A DNA stretch of 64,000 bases, taken from NCBI RefSeq assembly GCF_007994075.1, contig NZ_VIWU01000001.1, positions 620,001 through 684,000 on the forward strand. The letters run 5' to 3'. Source of the DNA: Pseudonocardia hierapolitana. GTDB taxonomy: Bacteria > Actinomycetota > Actinomycetes > Mycobacteriales > Pseudonocardiaceae. The translations under genes were made by a program, and so were the position numbers. The notes under the pieces are model-generated. The model worked only from the letters and a program-made list of their open reading frames with translations. It ran no database searches and had not been told where the DNA came from. Below are positions 25,014 through 36,789 of the stretch, piece by piece; position 1 is the stretch's first letter; each line of letters begins with the position of its first letter.

Positions 25014-25475
25014 ATGGTTCGGACCATCGCCACAAACACGTCCGTCGATCGGGACGGTCTCGTCGAGTTCATCCGGTGCCGCCACAAGATGGTGCTGCTC
25101 ACACCCCGCAAGGACGGTGACTGGCAGGGGTCGCCGGTCACCGGCGGTGTCGACCCGGAGGGCCGCATCGTGATCTCCACCTATCCGGAGCGGGCGAAGG
25201 CGATGAACGTCGCCCGCCACGGGAAGGCGTCGGTCATCGTGCTGTCCGACGACTTCGGCGGCGCCTGGGTGCAGGTCGACGGCGACGCAGAGTTGCTGAC
25301 GCTGCCCGACGCGGTGGAGCCGCTCGTCGAGTACTTCCGCTGCATCTCCGGCGAGCACCCCGACTGGGACGAGTACCGCCGTGCGATGCAGGAGCAGGGC
25401 AAGGCGTTGATCAGGATCACGCCGGCCCGGTGGAGCCCCGTGGCCACGGGAGGATTCCCCGCGCGCCTCGCCTGA
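25014..25475 (+). CDS. PPOX-class (pyridoxamine oxidase-like) F420/FMN-binding protein
   Basis: 153 residues of split-barrel fold. Blocks CRHKMVLLTPRKDGDWQGSPV, GRIVISTYPERAKAMNVARHGKASVIVLSDDFGGAWVQVDGDAELL and the C-terminal ITPARWSPVATGGFPARLA match actinobacterial PPOX enzymes thought to use F420. The substrate is unknown. ATG 25014 lies two bases after GGAGG-like sequence, so spacing is tight. GlgX follows after a 76-base gap. Confidence 0.85.
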   Translation: MVRTIATNTSVDRDGLVEFIRCRHKMVLLTPRKDGDWQGSPVTGGVDPEGRIVISTYPERAKAMNVARHGKASVIVLSDDFGGAWVQVDGDAELLTLPDAVEPLVEYFRCISGEHPDWDEYRRAMQEQGKALIRITPARWSPVATGGFPARLA

Positions 25476-25551
25476 CGGCCCCGCGATCCGGCGCCGGGCC
25501 GGTCGACCCCGGTAACCTCTGGCGGTCATTCCCGAGACGCCGGAGGAAGCA

Positions 25552-27707
<2,156 letters not shown>

Positions 27708-27711
<4 letters not shown>

Positions 27712-30068
27712 ACCGGTCCCACTCCCCCGCACCCAGCTCGACCTACCGCCTGCAGCTGTCGAAGGACACCACGTTCGGGGACGCGGTCGAGCTGCTGCCC
27801 TACCTCGACGCGCTCGGGGTGGGGGCGCTGTACGCGTCGCCGCTGCTGGAGTCCGGCGCCGGCTCCAACCACGGCTACGACGTCGTCGATCCCACCCGGG
27901 TCTCGGCCGAGCGCGGTGGCGAGGAGGGCCGCAAGGCGCTGGTCGCGGCGGTGCGCGAGCACGACATGGCGTTCGTGCTCGACATCGTGCCCAACCACGT
28001 GGGCGTCGACATCCCGCAGGCCAACCCCTGGTGGTGGGACGTGCTCGCGCACGGCCGGGCGTCGGAGCACGCGGCCACGTTCGACATCGACTGGGACGCG
28101 GGCCCGATCCTCCTGCCCGTCCTCGACGCCGACGAGGAGAAGGCGCTCTCGGAGCTCACCCTCTCCGACGACCGCACCCAGCTGCGCTACTACGAGCGCG
28201 CCTTCCCGGTGGCGGCCGGAAGCGGCGACTCCGGCACCGCGCAGGAGGTGCACGGGCGCCAGCACTACCGCCTCGTCTCCTGGAAACGCGGCGCCGCCGA
28301 GCTGACGTACCGCCGGTTCTTCGACGTGTCCACCCTTGCCGCGGTGCGCGTGGAGCTGCCGGAGATCTTCGAGAAGACCCACCGCGAGATCCTGCGCTGG
28401 GTCGCTGCCGGCGACGTCGACGGCATCCGCGTCGACCACCCCGACGGCCTGTCCGACCCGGGCTCCTACATGCGTCGCCTGCGCGCCGCGATCGGCCCGG
28501 ACCGCTGGCTGCTCGTGGAGAAGATCCTCGGCGTCGGCGAGGAGCTGCCGGCGTCGTGGCCCGTGAACGGCACGTCCGGCTACGAGGCGTTGTGCGAGAT
28601 CCAGGGTGTGTTCGTCGACCCCGATGGCGCGGGCCTGCTCACCCAGCTCGCCGCCGAGCACACCGGCCGCAAGGAGTCGGCGCGCTCCGCCGAGCACGCG
28701 GCTCGCCGGGAGGCGGCCGACACCATCCTCGCCGCCGAGGTCCGGCGCATCGCTGCGCTCGTCCCCGTGCCGGAGGCCGCACCATCCACCGAGGCCGAGC
28801 CGGGCGAGGCCGCCGACCGCGTGCGGACCGCCGTCGCGGAGCTGCTCTGCGGCTTCCCCGTCTACCGCAGCTACCTGCCGGAGGGGCGGGAGGCGCTCGA
28901 GACGGCGGTCAGCGTCGCGCGTACCCACCGGCCCGACCTCGCCGACGTCCTCCACGCGATCCGCGACGCGATGCTCGCCGACCCGGCGGGCCTACTCGCC
29001 ACCCGCGTGCAGCAGACGTCCGGGATGGTGATGGCCAAGGGCGTCGAGGACACCGCGTTCTACCGCTGGAACCGGTTCGTCGCGCTCAACGAGGTGGGCG
29101 GTGACCCGTCCCGCTTCGGCGTTCCCCCGCAGGAGTTCCACCGCGCCATGGCCACGCGAGAGGCGGCATGGCCTGCCACGATGACCACGCTGTCGACCCA
29201 CGACACCAAACGCTCCGAGGACGTCCGCGCGCGCCTCGCCGTCCTCGCCGAGATCCCGCGCGAGTGGGCCGGGAACGTCGGCCGGTGGGCCGCCGCGCAC
29301 CCGCTGCCCGACCGGTCGCTGGAGCTCCTGGCCTGGCAGAACCTGGTGGGTGCCTGGCCGATCACGGCCGAGCGGATGTCCGGGTACCTGACGAAGGCGG
29401 CCAAGGAGGCCAAGCTCGTCACCAGCCACGTCGAGGCCGTGGCCGACGTCGACGAGGCCATCGCGGCGTGGCCCGCGCAGGTGCTCGCCGACGCCGACCT
29501 CGTCGCCGAGATCGAGGAGTTCGTCGCCCGCATCTCCGGCCCGGGCCGGGCCAACTCGCTGGGGCAGAAGCTGCTGCAGCTCGCCGGCCCCGGCGTCCCG
29601 GACGTCTACCAGGGCACGGAGCTCTTCGAGTACTCCCTGGTGGACCCGGACAACCGCCGGCCGGTCGACTGGGCGATCCGGCGCCAGCTGCTCGCCCGCC
29701 TCGACGACGGCTGGCTGCCCGACGTCGACGCGGAAGGCGCCGCGAAGCTGCTCGTCACCGCGAGCGCGCTGCGGCTGCGCCGCTACCGGCCCGAGGTGTT
29801 CACCGGCTACCGGCCGCTGCCCGCGCAGGGCTCCGCCGCCCGGCACGCCGTGGCGTTCGCACGCTCGGCGTCGCTCGTCGCGGTGGCGACGCGCCTGCCG
29901 GTGGGGCTCGTGGCCCGCGGCGGCTGGGGCGACACGGTGCTCCCGCTGCCCGAGGGCACGGCCGACTGGCACGACGTCATCACCGACACCGCGGTCGACG
30001 GTGCGGCTCCGAGTCTGTCGGACGTCCTGTCGCGCTATCCGGTGGCGCTGCTGGTCCGCCCGGCGTAG
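27708..30068 (+). CDS. treY: Maltooligosyltrehalose synthase TreY
   Basis: Converts the reducing-end alpha-1,4 bond of maltooligosaccharides into alpha,alpha-1,1, giving maltooligosyltrehalose. The 786-residue protein has [35 protein letters not shown] at the start, [11 protein letters not shown], the catalytic [14 protein letters not shown], and the late [21 protein letters not shown] and [16 protein letters not shown] blocks. It is translationally coupled to glgX through a 4-base overlap. Its 3' end overlaps the tail of the convergent MFS gene by 89 bases. Its partner treZ is 6.7 kb downstream rather than adjacent. Confidence 0.96.
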
Positions 30069-31353
30069 GCCGCAGGACGATCGTCGAAGCCAACGCCACG
30101 GCCGCCAGGACGACCATCACGAGCAGCGCAGGCTCGAAGCCCGCCGCAGCCACGACGGCGGCCATCAGGGCGGTGCCGGCCGCGGCGCCGATCCGCTGCA
30201 CGACGTTGCTCGCGCTGGAGGCGTGCGCCATGGCCGCCTTCGGCAGGGTCCGGTAGATCGCGGCGGCGATCGGAAGGCTCGCCACGCCGAACCCGGCCCC
30301 ACGCGCGAGGAGCGTCGTGCCCAGGAGCACCGGGTCGCTCGTAAACAGGAACGGGACGGTGGCCGCGGTTCCCACGGCCATCCCGGCCGCGGCGAGCGGG
30401 CGCGGCGGCAGGCGATCGGCGACCCGGCCCACCAGCAGGAACGCCAATCCCATCCCGACGCCCTGCGGGGCGAGCACGAGCCCGGCGTCCAGCGACGAGA
30501 GCCCACCGCGCTGCTGGAGGTAGAGCGGGAGCAGGAACATCGGCCCCCACGTCGTGACGCCGAGGACGAACATCATCACCGTGCCGCCGCGGAACGACGG
30601 GTCGGCGAACAACCGCAGGTCGACGAGCGCGTCGCTCCGGCGTAGCGCGCGCACGCCGAAGATCGTGATCATGGCCCCCCCGAGGACCGCGAGCGCGACG
30701 CCTCCGCCGGACAGGGCGTACAGCAGCGCGACGAGGCCGCCCGGCAGCAGCACCAGCCCGGCCACGTCGAGGGGTCGGGAGCTGCGCTCCGTCTCGCGGG
30801 GGAACCAGCGACCCGTCATCGCGAGCGCGGCCAGCACGGGCGGCGCCGTGGCGAGAAACGCCCAGCGCCAGCCCCAGCCGTCGACGAGCAGGCCGCCGAG
30901 CACCGGGCCGGTGACCGGGGCCAGCTGGCCGAACAGGCCGACCACCCCCATGACGCGACCCAGGCGCTCCGGTCCCGCCGCCCGGGCCAGCGTGACCTGG
31001 GTCAGCGGGAGGACCATCCCGCCGCCGAGGCCCTGCAGCGCCCGGAACGCGATCAGCGAGCCGACCGACCACGCGCAGGCGGACAGCACCGCGCCGAGCA
31101 GGAACACCCCGAGGGCGGCGACCCACACCCCGCGGGCGCCGAACCGGCCGACCGACCAGCCCACGAGCGGGATCACCGCGGTCATCGCGAGGATGTACGC
31201 GGTGCTCACCCATCCGACGGCCGTGACGGACGCGCCCAGGTCCGCTTGCAACGCGTTCAGGGCCACCGCGACGAGCGTGGTGTCGAGCAGGGCCGCCACC
31301 GCACCGAACAGCACCGTCACGGCGATCGGGACGATGCTCGTCCGCGCGCTCAC
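29980..31353 (-). CDS. MFS transporter, DHA2-type multidrug efflux
   Basis: 457 residues with about 13-14 hydrophobic segments. The DHA2 signatures are LDTTLVAVALNALQADLG, WVSTAYILAMTAVIPLVGW and RALQGLGGGMVLPL, with GPVLGGLLVDGWGWRWAFL in helix 5. GTG 31353 overlaps the stop of the upstream oxidoreductase (GTGA), so both are in one operon that faces the divergent TetR gene. The hydrophilic C-terminal 30 residues ([20 protein letters not shown]...) are encoded opposite the treY 3' end and are probably a read-through extension. Confidence 0.9.
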   Translation of the reverse strand: MSARTSIVPIAVTVLFGAVAALLDTTLVAVALNALQADLGASVTAVGWVSTAYILAMTAVIPLVGWSVGRFGARGVWVAALGVFLLGAVLSACAWSVGSLIAFRALQGLGGGMVLPLTQVTLARAAGPERLGRVMGVVGLFGQLAPVTGPVLGGLLVDGWGWRWAFLATAPPVLAALAMTGRWFPRETERSSRPLDVAGLVLLPGGLVALLYALSGGGVALAVLGGAMITIFGVRALRRSDALVDLRLFADPSFRGGTVMMFVLGVTTWGPMFLLPLYLQQRGGLSSLDAGLVLAPQGVGMGLAFLLVGRVADRLPPRPLAAAGMAVGTAATVPFLFTSDPVLLGTTLLARGAGFGVASLPIAAAIYRTLPKAAMAHASSASNVVQRIGAAAGTALMAAVVAAAGFEPALLVMVVLAAVALASTIVLRPTPGGPAAPPDSATGRPTDSEPHRRPRCR

Positions 31354-32297
31354 GGGACCAGCAGGGTCTTGCCGGTCGTGGCGCGGGCCTCGATAGCCCG
31401 GTGTGCTCGCGCGGCGTCGGCCAGCGGGAACGTCTGCCCGATGACGGGGCGCAGCCTGCCTGCGGCCGCAGCGGCGAGGGCCTCGGCGGCGAACGCCCTG
31501 ATCTCGGCCGGCGTCGGCGCTCCGCCCTTCACCACGTCCACACCGGCGGGGACCTCGGTCCAGCCACCCGACGCCATGCCGTAGACCTGGGCGCGACCGC
31601 CGGGACGGACGGCGGCCATGCCCTGCGCGCCGAGCCGCCCACCCACGCCGTCGTAGACCAGGTCGACGCCCCGCCCGCCGGTCGCCGCGACGACCTCGTG
31701 CTCCCAGCCGGGGCGGGAGTAGTCGACGCCGACGGCGCCGAGGGAACCGGCGAACGCCGCCTTCTCGGCGCCGCCGGCCGCGCCGACCACCCGCGCCCCG
31801 GCCGCCACGGCGAGTTGCACCAGCAGGCTCCCGACGCCGCCCGCGGCCGCCTCCACCAGCACCCACTCCCCCGGCTGCGGCGTCGCCTGCCGGTGCAGCA
31901 TCACCGCGGTGCGGCCGTCGGCGAGCAGCGCCACCGCGTCCGGCAGGGCCAGGCCCCCGGGGACCGGGAGGACGTCCGCGGCCGCGGCCACGGCGAGTTG
32001 GGCGTAGCCACCGGCGCCGCCCGTGGTCGTCACCACGGTGGTGCCGACCAGACCGGGGTCGACGTCCGGCCCGGTCGCGACGACCCGGCCGCCGACCCCG
32101 TTGCCCGGGACGCGTGGCAGCTGCGGGACCGGCATCCCGGCTGGACCGCGGCCTGCGCGCACCTGCGTCTCGACGAACGTGATCCCCGCGTACTCGACCG
32201 CGACCAGCACCTGTCCCGGCCCGGGTACCGGGTCGGGCACCTCGGCGGGCCGGAGGACCTCCGGCCCGCCGAACTCCTCCATGACGATCGCCTGCAC
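31350..32297 (-). CDS. Zinc-type alcohol dehydrogenase-like quinone oxidoreductase
   Basis: 315-residue MDR-superfamily NADPH-dependent reductase without the structural-zinc cysteines, like quinone oxidoreductase (Qor). N-terminal MQAIVMEEFGGPEVLRPAEVPDPVPGPGQVLVAVEYAGITFVET; cofactor motif AAAGGVGSLLVQLAVAAGARVVG near residue 145; C-terminal GKTLLVP. GTG 32297 is preceded by GGGAGG. It is probably repressed by the divergent TetR through the two palindromes between the genes; together with the efflux pump this looks like a response to an electrophile or quinone. Confidence 0.92.
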   Translation of the reverse strand: MQAIVMEEFGGPEVLRPAEVPDPVPGPGQVLVAVEYAGITFVETQVRAGRGPAGMPVPQLPRVPGNGVGGRVVATGPDVDPGLVGTTVVTTTGGAGGYAQLAVAAAADVLPVPGGLALPDAVALLADGRTAVMLHRQATPQPGEWVLVEAAAGGVGSLLVQLAVAAGARVVGAAGGAEKAAFAGSLGAVGVDYSRPGWEHEVVAATGGRGVDLVYDGVGGRLGAQGMAAVRPGGRAQVYGMASGGWTEVPAGVDVVKGGAPTPAEIRAFAAEALAAAAAGRLRPVIGQTFPLADAARAHRAIEARATTGKTLLVP

Positions 32298-32313
32298 CGC
32301 GCCTCCCTCATAA

Positions 32314-32356
32314 CGGAGCGATTCGCTCCGACTATAAGACGGAGCGAATCGCTCCG
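32314..32356. promoter_or_regulatory. Two TetR operators in the divergent qor/tetR promoter
   Basis: Two 17-bp perfect palindromes, CGGAGCGATTCGCTCCG (32314-32330) and CGGAGCGAATCGCTCCG (32340-32356), 26 bp centre to centre, flank TATAAG (32333-32338), which could be the tetR -10 box. The half-sites are identical (CGGAGCGA). Confidence 0.85.
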
Positions 32357-32377
32357 CAAGGAAGCTATGATCGAGCC

Positions 32378-33040
32378 ATGACCGAGCGCCGCGCCGCGCG
32401 CGCCGCCGAGGCAGAGCGCAACGACCGGGCACTCCTGGAAGCGGCCCGCGACGTCCTCTCCCTCGACGGCGCACACGCCTCCGTCGCCGCCATCGCCAAG
32501 CGGGCCGGCGTCGGGATCGGGAGCCTCTACCGCCGCTACCGGTCCAAGGAGGAGCTCTTCCAACACCTCGCCGTCCTCGCCGTCCAGCAGTGGAACGAGG
32601 CGGCCGAGCGCGGCCTCGCCGCCGCGGACCCGTGGACCGGGCTCACCGGGTTCGTCACCGAGTGCGTCGAGTCCGGGCAGGGCTCGCTCGCACCGGTGGC
32701 CGGCACCATCGAGGTCACACCGGAGATGTGGGCCGCGAGCACCCGCGGCGACGAGCTCCTCGCCGAGCTGGTCACCCGCGCCCACGACGCCGGCGCGCTG
32801 CGGCCCGACGCCACCGCCGTCGACGTCTCGCTGCTGATCGAGCAGCTGCGCCGCTCACCTCTCGTCGACCAGGTGCGCGCACAGGGCCGCGACGATCTGG
32901 TGGACGAGGCCGTCCGGGCCCGGCGCCGGATCATCGCCATCGCGCTCGACGGCCTGCGCGCCGGCCCTGGCCGCCCGCTGCCCGGCGAGCCGCCGAGCCT
33001 GCGGCTGTTCACCGAGCGCTGGGAGGCCCGGACGAGCTAG
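32378..33040 (+). CDS. TetR-family transcriptional repressor
   Basis: 220 residues: N-terminal helix-turn-helix (LLEAARDVLSLDGAHASVAAIAKRAGVGIGSLYRRYRSKEELF) and a C-terminal ligand domain of the type found in SbtR-like TetRs (the segment LIEQLRRSPLVDQVRAQGRDD). It is divergent from the qor-efflux operon and has two palindromic operators directly upstream, so autoregulation plus control of that operon is likely. The stop codon shares a CTAG with the stop of the convergent MarR gene. Confidence 0.92.
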   Translation: MTERRAARAAEAERNDRALLEAARDVLSLDGAHASVAAIAKRAGVGIGSLYRRYRSKEELFQHLAVLAVQQWNEAAERGLAAADPWTGLTGFVTECVESGQGSLAPVAGTIEVTPEMWAASTRGDELLAELVTRAHDAGALRPDATAVDVSLLIEQLRRSPLVDQVRAQGRDDLVDEAVRARRRIIAIALDGLRAGPGRPLPGEPPSLRLFTERWEARTS

Positions 33041-33513
33041 CTCGATGCGTCACCCCGGATGGAGGGGACACGGCGCGCGCGCACGGCCGCGGCACCGCCG
33101 GTCCGCTCGAGCACCGCCCAGGCCGCCTCCTTCAGCTCGGCGACGCGCCGGGCACCCAGCAGCTCGACGAGCTCGGACTCCAGCCCTGCCCTGATCTGGC
33201 GCGTCCTGGCGACCGCCTCGACGCCGCGCGCGGACAACCCGACCCGCCTGACCCGCGCGTCGGCGGGATCGGGGCTGCGTTCCACGTAGCCGAGCCGCTC
33301 CAGCTCACCGACCGCCTTCGACGCGGCCTGCTGGGTGACCCCCATCCGTTCGGCGAGCTCACCGATGGAGCGGGGTCCGTCCACGACGTGCTGCACCACG
33401 AACCCGTGACTGATGCGCAGATCCGGGTGGCCCGCGGCACCGAGCCTGCGCACCGCCTCCTCGTTCAGGGCGAGCCCGCTCAGGAACAGTGCGGTGACGA
33501 CGTCCAGCTCCAT
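33037..33513 (-). CDS. MarR-family transcriptional regulator
   Basis: 158 residues with a winged helix: ISHGFVVQHVVDGPRSIGELAERMGVTQQAASKAVGELERLGYVERSPDPADARVRRVGLSARG. It is divergent from a PPOX gene, with a 22-bp imperfect palindrome between them, suggesting it represses that gene and itself. It converges on tetR with a 4-base overlap. Confidence 0.9.
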   Translation of the reverse strand: MELDVVTALFLSGLALNEEAVRRLGAAGHPDLRISHGFVVQHVVDGPRSIGELAERMGVTQQAASKAVGELERLGYVERSPDPADARVRRVGLSARGVEAVARTRQIRAGLESELVELLGARRVAELKEAAWAVLERTGGAAAVRARRVPSIRGDASS

Positions 33514-33528
33514 GACCCACAACCTTAG

Positions 33529-33550
33529 TTGCACAACTATGGTTGAGCAA
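33529..33550. promoter_or_regulatory. Probable MarR operator
   Basis: TTGCACAACT and GGTTGAGCAA form an inverted repeat with 8 of 10 matching positions around a 2-bp centre, midway between marR and the divergent PPOX gene. The lower GC content than its surroundings is typical of an operator/promoter. Confidence 0.6.
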
Positions 33551-33555
33551 TTACC

Positions 33556-34080
33556 GTGCTCGTCGTGTCCGATCTCGACGAGTTCGTCGCCATCGCCCAC
33601 CGCGTCGTCTGGGCCACCCTCGCCACCGTCGACGGCCGCAATCGGCCCCGCTCGCGGGTGGTGCACCCGGTGTGGGAGCGCACGCCCGACGGGCTGCTGG
33701 GCCGGGTCTGCACCCGGGCCACCGCTCTCAAGCGGGCACACATCGCGCACAGCCCGTACGCCTCCGTCTCCTACTGGGATCCCGCCCACGACGTCGCCGT
33801 GGCCGAGTGCGCCGCCGCGTGGGACCCGACCCCGGAGCGGACCTGGCCGGTGTTCCGCGCCCATCCCGATCCGGTCGGCTTCGACCCGGAGAGCGTGTTC
33901 GAGGGTGGCACCGCCCATCCGCAGGCCGCCGTGCTGGAGCTGCGGCCGTGGCGGCTGCGCTGGGCCCGGGCCGCCGACCTCGCGGCGGGGCGGGGGCACG
34001 TGGTGGTGACGATCGGACCTCCTCAGCCGAACAGGTCGCCGAGCAACCCCGGGTCCACGGCGGTCGAGGCGGGCCGGTAG
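33556..34080 (+). CDS. Pyridoxamine 5'-phosphate oxidase-family protein
   Basis: 174 residues. Split-barrel blocks are HRVVWATLATVDGRNRPRSRVVHPVWE, CTRATALKRAHIAHSPYASVSYWDPAHDVAVAECAAAW and, near the end, LELRPWRLRWARA. It is probably a flavin- or F420-binding oxidoreductase of unknown substrate. GTG 33556 or GTG 33565 (MSDLDEFVAIAH) could be the start. Expression is likely controlled by the divergent MarR. Confidence 0.85.
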   Translation: MLVVSDLDEFVAIAHRVVWATLATVDGRNRPRSRVVHPVWERTPDGLLGRVCTRATALKRAHIAHSPYASVSYWDPAHDVAVAECAAAWDPTPERTWPVFRAHPDPVGFDPESVFEGGTAHPQAAVLELRPWRLRWARAADLAAGRGHVVVTIGPPQPNRSPSNPGSTAVEAGR

Positions 34081-34124
34081 CCGGCCGCCGTACTCGCTGC
34101 GGGCCTGCACTCACGCCGCGTGGC

Positions 34125-35147
34125 TCACCCTCCGACGAGACGGGCGACCCGCAGTGCGGGTCGGTCCCCCTCCCGGAGTGCGCCGTTGGTGATGAACGCG
34201 GTGTCCCCGCGGACGGCCACCGCCGTCGTGCCCTGGAGGCCGTCGTCGCCGTCGAGCAGAACCCGGTGCGTGCCGTCCGCCGCGACACCGACCAGCTCGC
34301 TCGTGTCGTTGAGCGCCGCGAGGATCTCGTCGCCCCGACCGGTGAAGTCGAAGTCGTCGATGCCGGCCAGGCCCGTGGCGTGCACGGCGGCCGGGCCTGC
34401 CGCACCCGACTGCTCCACCGGGATGCGCACGATCGTGCCGAGATCGTAGTTGCTCACCCACACCGCTCCTGCGTGCAGCTTCAGCCCGTTCGCTCCGAAG
34501 AATTCGGACGGAGCGAGGGCGGGGTCGGCGCTCCATACCGACGGTTCGCCACCGGACAGCGGGGCCTCCCACACCCGGCCACCGGTCGAGTCGGTGACGA
34601 GGAAGCGGTCTCCGGCCTGGTCGATGAGCAGTGCGTTCGGCATCGCGTCCGCAGGTATCGAGACGATCAGCTCCGGCTCGGCCGACCCGGGCACCAGTCG
34701 CCAGATGCCGGTCAGCCCACCCCGCCCTGCCGAGTAGAGGAAGAACACCGCTCCGCCTCGATCGCGCGCCACCCCGGTCACCTGCGGAGCCCCGACCACC
34801 GGCGTCGTACCGCCCCCGCCCGCGGGCACCGGCATGGTGGCGAGCACCTCGGTACCGCCGTCTCCCCTCACCCGGACGACCTGCCGGGCGCCGATCATGC
34901 CGACGATCGCGCCGCCACCCGGTTCGAGCGCGACGCTCTCCGCGTTCTGCCCGACGGACCTGTCGAACTCCGCCACCACCCGGACATCGGCCAACTCACT
35001 GAGCCCGGCGGGCGCCGGAGTCTCCGTCGGCGCAGCGGGCTCGGCGGACGCACACCCGGCCGCACCGAACGCCGTGCCGGCCGCCACGGCGATGCCGAGG
35101 ACGACGGACGACACGCGGACGTGCGCGGCGGACGGCGACATTCGCAT
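34125..35147 (-). CDS. Lipoprotein with SMP-30/NHL-like beta-propeller
   Basis: 340 residues. A signal peptide with lipobox AAGCAS (Cys about residue 32) implies a membrane-anchored extracytoplasmic protein. The mature part has repeated beta blades (VTGVARDRGGAVFFLYS, NALLIDQAGDRFLVTDSTGGRVWEAPL, GLAGIDDFDFTGRGDEILAAL) like SMP-30/gluconolactonase or ScyD/ScyE propellers. Catalytic metal ligands are not obvious, so the role may be binding. ATG 35147 has GAGGAG upstream. The XRE regulator gene ends 76 bases upstream on the same strand. Confidence 0.8.
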   Translation of the reverse strand: MRMSPSAAHVRVSSVVLGIAVAAGTAFGAAGCASAEPAAPTETPAPAGLSELADVRVVAEFDRSVGQNAESVALEPGGGAIVGMIGARQVVRVRGDGGTEVLATMPVPAGGGGTTPVVGAPQVTGVARDRGGAVFFLYSAGRGGLTGIWRLVPGSAEPELIVSIPADAMPNALLIDQAGDRFLVTDSTGGRVWEAPLSGGEPSVWSADPALAPSEFFGANGLKLHAGAVWVSNYDLGTIVRIPVEQSGAAGPAAVHATGLAGIDDFDFTGRGDEILAALNDTSELVGVAADGTHRVLLDGDDGLQGTTAVAVRGDTAFITNGALREGDRPALRVARLVGG

Positions 35148-35222
35148 CGTGATGCTCCTCTTCTTGTCCTATGTGGACTGTCGGTCGACGTCACCGGACC
35201 CGCAGGGTCACCTGACGTGCGG

Positions 35223-36107
35223 TCAGGGTGTCCGGCGCGGCTCCGCGGTGACGAACGGTGCGGCGTCGAACCGCTCCCGGCCGAGCGCCGCGATCAGCTC
35301 GAGCTGCCCCACGGCCTCGCTGCCCGGGGCGGGTGAGTAGACGATCAGCCGCTGCCCCTGGGCGGTCGCCAGGACGTCGAAGTCGAGTTCGACCAGCCCG
35401 ACCACCGGATGGATGATCCGCTTGCGATCGCTGCGGCGGACGGCGACGTCGTGTCGGGCCCACAACCGCGTGAACTCCGGGCTCGCGGCGCGCAGGGCCC
35501 GGACCAGGCCCGCGGCGAAACGGTCGCCGCCCCGCGCCGCGACCGTCGCGCGGAGGTCGTCGACCTGGGCACGGCTCTCGCCCTCGTGGTCGTCGACCGG
35601 CTGGCGGGCGCGGAACGTCGGATCGGTGAACCAGCGGTACGTGCAGCTGCGCGCAAAGCCGCGCAGTCCGGTCTGCTCGCCGAGCAGCGCGTCGGCGAGC
35701 GCATTCTGAGCGAGCACCACGTTGAGGTCGGAGGCGATCAGAGCGGGGAGGGTGGCCAGGTCGTCGAGCAGACGCAGGAGGACCCGGCTGACGTGTTCGT
35801 CGGACCCCGGCGCGGGCGGAGCGTGGTGCCCCGAGAGCAGGAACAGGTGCTCGCGTTCGTCCCGGCTCAGCCGTAGGGCACGGGCGAGGGCCGCGACGAG
35901 GGCGACCGAGGGAGCCGCGGCCCGCCCCTGCTCGAGCCGGGCGAGGTAGTCCGGTGACATCCCGGCGAGCTGCGCGACCTCGAAACGCCGTAGGCCCGGC
36001 GTCCTCCGCCGGGACCCCACCACCATCCCGACGTCCGATGGCTGCAGCAACGCCCGCCTGCTGCGCAGGAAGTCCCCGAGCTCGCCGCGATCCATACGCT
36101 CCAGCAT
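35223..36107 (-). CDS. XRE-family regulator with MmyB-like ligand domain
   Basis: 294 residues. N-terminal helix-turn-helix (GLRRFEVAQLAGMSPDYLARLEQGRAAAPSVALVAALARAL), then the MLTR/MmyB domain (ALIASDLNVVLAQNALADALLG...RWFTDPTFRA...GLVRALRAASPEFTRLWARHDVAV) that binds small ligands in Streptomyces MmyB-type regulators. Usually these control an adjacent oxidoreductase; here the closest same-strand gene is the propeller lipoprotein. ATG 36107 or 36095. Confidence 0.9.
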   Translation of the reverse strand: MLERMDRGELGDFLRSRRALLQPSDVGMVVGSRRRTPGLRRFEVAQLAGMSPDYLARLEQGRAAAPSVALVAALARALRLSRDEREHLFLLSGHHAPPAPGSDEHVSRVLLRLLDDLATLPALIASDLNVVLAQNALADALLGEQTGLRGFARSCTYRWFTDPTFRARQPVDDHEGESRAQVDDLRATVAARGGDRFAAGLVRALRAASPEFTRLWARHDVAVRRSDRKRIIHPVVGLVELDFDVLATAQGQRLIVYSPAPGSEAVGQLELIAALGRERFDAAPFVTAEPRRTP

Positions 36108-36138
36108 GATCCGTCCCGAGTGGGACAACCAGGACCTG

Positions 36139-36663
36139 TCACGTCCACGGTCCGTCGGTCTTCTCCGGATCGGTCACGAGCAGGTGCACGGCGGGCACGT
36201 CGACGGTGACCACCGTGACCGCGAGCCGGTGGGCCGCCGCGGTCGTCGGCGTGAACGGCGCGGTCCAGTCCTGCCAGCCGCACCCCGACGTCCGGCGGCA
36301 CTCCGGCTCCAGCAGCAACGGCTGGTCGACGAGCACCCGCCCGGCCGGGTCGACGAGCTGCACGTGCAGCTCCACCGCACCGTCCGCCTCACCGCCGCTG
36401 TCGCCGAGGGTCGGGCTCACGAACAGCTCGTGCTCGACCCCGGGGTGCTCCACCAGCACGTCGTACTCGCGCACCGGGGCCGACGCGCCGACCGGCACGC
36501 CCAGCGAGCCCTGCGCGTCCACCTCGAGGAGGGTGGTGCGGGCGATTCCCGGGTCGAGCCAGTACGCCCCGATGCCGAAGAGGCCGCAGACGACGAGGAT
36601 CACGGCGGGCACGCCCCAGGTCACGTCGCGCAGCCCGCCCGTCCCGCGGACCTGCGCGTACAC
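36139..36663 (-). CDS. Hypothetical single-pass membrane protein
   Basis: About 174 residues. One membrane helix near the N-terminus (WGVPAVILVVCGLFGIGAYWL) is followed by an extracytoplasmic beta-rich domain with a Cys pair (ECRRTSGCGW) that could form a disulfide. No family recognised. The GTG at 36663 is a guess and the frame is open further upstream. It is divergent from treZ, with 126 bases between. Confidence 0.6.
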   Translation of the reverse strand: MYAQVRGTGGLRDVTWGVPAVILVVCGLFGIGAYWLDPGIARTTLLEVDAQGSLGVPVGASAPVREYDVLVEHPGVEHELFVSPTLGDSGGEADGAVELHVQLVDPAGRVLVDQPLLLEPECRRTSGCGWQDWTAPFTPTTAAAHRLAVTVVTVDVPAVHLLVTDPEKTDGPWT

Positions 36664-36789
36664 GGCCAGTCCGCGAACCCGACGCCGCACCCGACCGACA
36701 CCACCACCAGCAGCAGCACGCTCGTCGACACGGGAGCAGGTCGGCGGCGCGCCGGTGCCCGTTGGCGAGTGCTGGCAGGATCGCCCGAC

